From contig JACPUR010000017.1 in NCBI GenBank assembly GCA_016192135.1, forward strand, positions 186,001 through 250,000: 64,000 bases of DNA, written 5' to 3'. Positions 60,488-64,000 of the stretch are shown here, piece by piece. The DNA is from Candidatus Tectomicrobia bacterium. Lineage in GTDB: Bacteria; UBA8248. The notes under the pieces are model-generated. The model did not search any database, had not been told where the DNA came from, and saw nothing but the letters and a program-made list of their open reading frames with translations. The translations under genes and the position numbers were made by a program. Within the stretch, counting starts at the first letter, position 1; each line of letters begins with the position of its first letter.

Positions 60488-61639
60488 TTGGACTTCGAGC
60501 TGAACGAAACCCAGCGCCTCATCCGCCAGCAGGCGGCGGACTTCGCCGCCCAAAAGATCGCCCCCTTCGCCCGTCAGAACGACATCGAGGGCCGCGTCCC
60601 GGTTGAGATCATCCAGGAGATGGGCGCGCTGGGGATGTTCGGGGGGGTGGTGCCGGAGGAATACGGCGGGGCGGGGCTCGACTACATCGCCTTCGCTCTC
60701 CTGTGCGAGGAGATCGGCAAGGCCGACAGCTCGGTGCGCACGGTGCTCTCGGTGCAGATCTCGCTCGTCGCGGCACCCATCCTCAAGTTCGGGACCGAGG
60801 CGCAGAAGAAGAAGTACCTGCCGAGGCTCTGCAAGGCGGAGTGGATCGGCTGCTTCGCCTTGACCGAGCCGGACGCGGGCTCGGACGTGCAGCAGATCAA
60901 GACCTTCGCCCGGAAGACCTCCGCCGGCTGGAAGCTCGACGGCCGCAAGCTCTGGATCAGCAACGGGGGCATCGCCCAGCTCGCGATCATCATCGCCCAG
61001 ACCGAGCGCGGCAACCCGCGCGGGATGGCGGCCTTCCTGGTCGAGACCTCGACGCCCGGCTTCTCCTCCCGGGACATCCACGGCAAGCTGGGCCTGCGCG
61101 CCTCGAACACGGCCGAGCTCGTCCTGGATGGCGTCGAGGTGCCGGACGAGGCCCTGCTGGGGGAGGTGGGGCAGGGCTTCCCGGTGGCGATGGCGGCCCT
61201 CGACAACGGGCGCTACTCCGTCGCGGCGGGCTGCCTGGGGATCGCCCGGGGCTCGCTCGAGGCCTCAGTGGCCTACGCCAAGGAGCGCCACAGCTTCGGC
61301 AAGCCCATCGCGGCCCACCAGATGGTGCAGGACATGATCGCCCGCATGGTGGTGGACGTGGACGCCTCCCGGCTCCTCCTCTACCGGGCCGGGGAGCTCA
61401 AGAACCAGGGCAGGCCCAACACCCTGGAGACCTGCATCGCCAAGTATTACTGCACCGAGGCGGCCTTCCGCTGCGCCAACGACGCCATCCAGATCCACGG
61501 GGGGATGGGCTACAGCAACGAGTACCCCGTGGAGCGCTACCTCCGCGACGCCCGGGTGGCCACCATCTACGAGGGCACCAGCCAGATCCAAAAGCTCATC
61601 ATCGGGGGCTTCGCCACCGGCATACGCGCCTTCGGCTAG
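60488..61639 (+). CDS. Acyl-CoA dehydrogenase
   Basis: 383 residues. MDFELNETQRLIRQQAADFAAQKIAP, CFALTEPDAGSDVQQIKT (FAD and substrate contacts), YAKERHSFGKPIAAHQMVQDM and the catalytic Glu region VERYLRDARVATIYEGTSQIQKLIIG are all present, as in short/branched-chain acyl-CoA dehydrogenases. TTG start after GGAGG. It introduces the alpha-beta double bond and passes electrons to ETF. Confidence 0.95.
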   Translation: MDFELNETQRLIRQQAADFAAQKIAPFARQNDIEGRVPVEIIQEMGALGMFGGVVPEEYGGAGLDYIAFALLCEEIGKADSSVRTVLSVQISLVAAPILKFGTEAQKKKYLPRLCKAEWIGCFALTEPDAGSDVQQIKTFARKTSAGWKLDGRKLWISNGGIAQLAIIIAQTERGNPRGMAAFLVETSTPGFSSRDIHGKLGLRASNTAELVLDGVEVPDEALLGEVGQGFPVAMAALDNGRYSVAAGCLGIARGSLEASVAYAKERHSFGKPIAAHQMVQDMIARMVVDVDASRLLLYRAGELKNQGRPNTLETCIAKYYCTEAAFRCANDAIQIHGGMGYSNEYPVERYLRDARVATIYEGTSQIQKLIIGGFATGIRAFG

Positions 61640-61720
61640 GGGTGCGGACCCCTTGAATTTCGCGGCGGGAGGGAGTAAGCCAGCCGGGGACTCCGGTTCT
61701 TCCACCCGCGAGAGGCTTCC

Positions 61721-62830
61721 ATGACCGAGCCCTCGGGCGCCCTCCGGCGCACGACCCTATATGAGACCCACGTGGCGGCGGGGGCGAAGATGGTGCCCTT
61801 CGCCGGGTACGAGATGCCGGTCCAGTACACCGGCGTCATCGAGGAGCACCACGCCGTGCGCCGCGCGGCGGGCCTCTTCGACGTGAGCCACATGGGGGAG
61901 TTCGAGGCCGAGGGGCCGGGCGCCGCCGCCTTCCTCCAGCGGCTCGTGACGAACGACGTCTCCCGCCTGGAGGCGGGGCGGGTGATGTACTGCGCCATGT
62001 GCAAGGAAGACGGCGGGATCGTGGACGATCTCACCGTCTACCGGCTGGCGGAGGCGCGCTACATGGCGGTGGTGAACGCCGCCAACATCGAGAAGGACTG
62101 GGCCTGGATGTCCGCCCGGAGGGTTCCGGGCGTTGAGTTCCGCAACCTCAGCGAGGAGACCGGCCTCCTCGCCCTCCAGGGGCCACGGGCCGAGGCTATC
62201 CTGGCCCGGCTCATTCCCGGCGGCGGGGACCTGGGCGCCATCCCCTACTACGGCGCCGGGGGGCGGGATGTCGCGGGGCGCCGGGCGCTGGTTTCCCGCA
62301 CGGGCTACACCGGGGAGGACGGCTTCGAGCTCTACTGCGCCGCCGCGGACGCCCCCGCCCTGTGGGGGGCCCTGATGGCCGAGGGCGCGGGGGAGGGCCT
62401 CAAGCCCTGCGGGCTGGGGGCCCGGGACACGCTGCGGACCGAGATGAAATTCGCCCTCTACGGGAACGACATCGATGAGACCACGAATCCCCTCGAGGCC
62501 GGGCTGGGCTGGGTGGTGAAGTTCAAGTCGGGCGATTTCATCGGCCGGGAGGCCCTGCTGCGGATCAAGGAGGCCGGGCTCTCGCGCAAGCTGGTGGGAT
62601 TTGAGATGGTGGACCGGGGGATTCCCCGCCACGGCGCGGAGATCCTGGCGGGAGGGAGGAAGGCCGGGGCGGTCACCAGCGGGACGATGAGCCCTTCCCT
62701 TGGCAAAGCCATCGGCATCGGCTACGTTCCCTTGACGCATGCGGCCGAGGGGTGCGAGATCGCCGTGGACATTCGCGAGAAGGCCCGGGCCGCCCGCGTG
62801 GTGAAGACTCCGTTTTACCGCCGGGGGTGA
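61721..62830 (+). CDS. gcvT: Glycine cleavage system T protein (aminomethyltransferase)
   Basis: 369 residues. TLYETHVAAGAKMVPFAGYEMPVQYTGVIEEHHAVRRAAGLFDVSHMGE is a classic GcvT opening with the catalytic Asp in DVSHMGE; RTGYTGEDGFELYC, LRTEMKFALYGNDIDETTNPLEAGLGWVV and GTMSPSLGKAIGIGYV follow. It transfers the methylene group from the lipoyl arm of GcvH to tetrahydrofolate. First of the gcvT-gcvH-gcvP set. I did not find a convincing glycine riboswitch in the 81 bases upstream. Confidence 0.96.
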   Translation: MTEPSGALRRTTLYETHVAAGAKMVPFAGYEMPVQYTGVIEEHHAVRRAAGLFDVSHMGEFEAEGPGAAAFLQRLVTNDVSRLEAGRVMYCAMCKEDGGIVDDLTVYRLAEARYMAVVNAANIEKDWAWMSARRVPGVEFRNLSEETGLLALQGPRAEAILARLIPGGGDLGAIPYYGAGGRDVAGRRALVSRTGYTGEDGFELYCAAADAPALWGALMAEGAGEGLKPCGLGARDTLRTEMKFALYGNDIDETTNPLEAGLGWVVKFKSGDFIGREALLRIKEAGLSRKLVGFEMVDRGIPRHGAEILAGGRKAGAVTSGTMSPSLGKAIGIGYVPLTHAAEGCEIAVDIREKARAARVVKTPFYRRG

Positions 62831-62904
62831 AACCCCAGCCGCCTGGGCGGCGGGGAAGGGCAGCGCAGGTTTTTTTTCCCTATTCTCGGGGAGGCGCCGG
62901 ATTA

Positions 62905-63297
62905 ATGGAGAAGTTTCCAAAGAACCTCAAGTACTCCAGGGAGCACGAGTGGGTGAAAGTGGACGGCAACATCGCCCAGGTCGGGATCACCGACTACGCC
63001 CAGTCCGAGCTCGGCGACGTGGTCTACGTCGAGCTGCCCGAGGTGGGGGCCGACGTGGAGGCCAACAACACCTTCGGCGTGGTCGAGTCGGTGAAGGCGG
63101 TTTCGGACCTCTTCGCGCCGGTCACAGGGTCCATCACCGAGATCAACCCGCAGCTCGAGGAGGAGCCCGAGCTGGTCAACAGCGATCCCTACGAGGACGG
63201 CTGGATGATCAAGATCGAGATGAGCGACACCTCCGAGCTGAACGACCTTCTCGACGCCGACGAGTACAAGACCTTCGTCGAGGAAGAAAGCAAGTAG
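62905..63297 (+). CDS. gcvH: Glycine cleavage system H protein
   Basis: 130 residues. LKYSREHEWVKVDGNIAQVGITDYAQSELGDVVYVELPEVG and the lipoylation site VVESVKAVSDL (Lys about residue 65) followed by VNSDPYEDGWMIKIEM are diagnostic. It shuttles the aminomethyl group between P, T and L proteins. GGGGAGG precedes the ATG at 62905. Confidence 0.97.
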   Translation: MEKFPKNLKYSREHEWVKVDGNIAQVGITDYAQSELGDVVYVELPEVGADVEANNTFGVVESVKAVSDLFAPVTGSITEINPQLEEEPELVNSDPYEDGWMIKIEMSDTSELNDLLDADEYKTFVEEESK

Positions 63298-63387
63298 GGA
63301 GCCGGGTCCGGGGCGGGCCGAATGGGCGGCCCGGCGCCCGGGTGCGCGTCCGCGGGCTCCCTCCGCCCGCCTTGAGGATTTCTGGAT

Positions 63388-64000
63388 ATGCCGGGTTCGC
63401 CGGAAACGCTGCTCGACCTGGAGCACAGGGGGGAGTTCATCCGCAGGCACATCGGCCCGGCGGAGGAGGACGCGCGGGAGATGCTCCGCCTCCTCGGCCT
63501 CGGCTCGCTCGATGAGCTGACGCGGAAGGCCATCCCCGCCTCCATCCTCTCCAAGGCGCCCCTCCGGCTCCCCGAGCCCCGCACCGAGCAGGCCGCCCTC
63601 GCCGAGCTGCGCGCCATGGCGGGCAGCAACCGCGTGCTGCGCTCCATGATCGGCATGGGCTATTCGGACTGCCACACCCCGGCCGTCATCCTCCGCAACG
63701 TCCTGGAGAACCCCGGCTGGTACACGGCCTACACCCCCTACCAGCCCGAGATCTCCCAGGGGCGCCTCGAGGCCCTACTCAACTTCCAGACCATGGTGAT
63801 TGACCTGACCGGCATGGAGATCGCCAACGCTTCTCTCCTGGACGAGGGGACGGCGGCGGCCGAGGCGATGACCATGTCGCGCGCCCTGAGCAAGGCGAAG
63901 GGCGGGGTCTTCTTCGTCTCGAACCTTTGCCACCCCCAGGTCATCGAGGTGGTGGGCACCCGGGCCGAGCCGCTCGGCATCGAGGTTGCCGTGGGGGATC
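63388..64000 (+). CDS. gcvP: Glycine dehydrogenase (decarboxylating) P protein, N-terminal part
   Basis: 204 codons are present before the window end. [22 protein letters not shown] is the N-terminal motif of the single-chain P protein; [75 protein letters not shown] is nearly invariant in the family. The PLP Lys lies in the missing part. The ATG at 63388 follows GAGG at 10-12 bases. It decarboxylates glycine and loads GcvH. Confidence 0.95.
   Translation, partial: MPGSPETLLDLEHRGEFIRRHIGPAEEDAREMLRLLGLGSLDELTRKAIPASILSKAPLRLPEPRTEQAALAELRAMAGSNRVLRSMIGMGYSDCHTPAVILRNVLENPGWYTAYTPYQPEISQGRLEALLNFQTMVIDLTGMEIANASLLDEGTAAAEAMTMSRALSKAKGGVFFVSNLCHPQVIEVVGTRAEPLGIEVAVGD

Noticed and set aside
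61640-61720. Glycine riboswitch before gcvT
   Set aside because: Only 81 bases, and I could not identify the paired aptamer consensus; a covariance search would settle it.

Overview
This is a GC-rich, densely packed bacterial chromosome segment. GTG and TTG starts are common, neighbouring genes often overlap by 4 bases, and most starts have a GGAGG-type ribosome binding site. A single-chain type GcvP next to GcvT and GcvH, a homodimeric AceE pyruvate dehydrogenase, several VOC, LLM and haloalkane-dehalogenase enzymes and many palindromic intergenic repeats suggest an uncultivated environmental lineage (for example Tectomicrobia, Rokubacteria or a deltaproteobacterial relative). That placement is a guess; no rRNA or other phylogenetic marker is present. 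I saw no tRNA, rRNA or CRISPR array.

Layout. 1-2.1 kb: 3' end of a metallo-beta-lactamase-fold gene, then a CPA2-type cation/proton antiporter with a CBS-domain partner. 2.6-5.9 kb (minus): NitT/TauT-type ABC importer (permease, binding protein, ATPase) plus a VOC enzyme. 6.2-9.3 kb: MarR regulator, DoxX, DUF5519, FMN reductase, and a ferredoxin-adenylate cyclase fusion. 9.3-14.4 kb: LLM oxidoreductase, coiled-coil membrane protein, MoxR ATPase with VWA partner, MsrB, PilZ. 15.0-15.7 kb: HigBA-like toxin-antitoxin pair on an AT-richer island. 15.7-22 kb: tandem DUF427 gene with an in-frame TGA, UspA, ferredoxin, two-CBS M50 protease, RidA, zinc ribbon, PaaK-like ligase, YcgR/PilZ. 22-27 kb: a large adenylate cyclase/ATPase/TPR protein and a PAS-GGDEF protein behind a long leader. 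27-31 kb: M20 amidohydrolase, a glutaredoxin-DinB fusion with TGA at the active-site Cys, an NCS2-like permease. 31-32.5 kb: AT-rich island with a VOC remnant and a retropepsin/DUF5678-like pair. 32.5-36.9 kb: aceF and aceE. 37-44 kb: dehydrogenases, two Gfo/Idh/MocA paralogues, STAS, haloalkane dehalogenase, alpha/beta hydrolase. 44-48 kb: CaCA exchanger, VOC, nitroreductase, orphan ABC permease. 48-54.5 kb: M50 protease, trpS, ileS, lspA, rluD-type synthase. 54.5-57.9 kb: a second cyclase/ATPase/TPR protein. 58-61.6 kb: thiolase, 3-hydroxyacyl-CoA dehydrogenase, acyl-CoA dehydrogenase. 61.7-64 kb: gcvT, gcvH, gcvP (cut by the window end).

Most interesting signal. Two separate genes are each interrupted by one in-frame TGA exactly where a Cys is expected: the first Cys of a glutaredoxin CxxC motif (29099-29101) and the Cys of a CPYKG motif in DUF427 (16288-16290). 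Each TGA is followed 15 nt later by a 6-7 bp hairpin, and the glutaredoxin hairpin fits the bacterial SECIS rules as I know them. I read these as candidate selenoproteins; the Sec-glutaredoxin-DinB fusion appears new to me.

Intergenic space is full of structured repeats: a palindrome family with constant GTAGGGGCG/CGCCCCTAC ends and varying but still complementary inner arms, paired CTCTCCC/GGGAGAG hairpins, a nested 92-bp inverted repeat, and a roughly 50-nt element present three times near 10-bp-phased A/T tracts.
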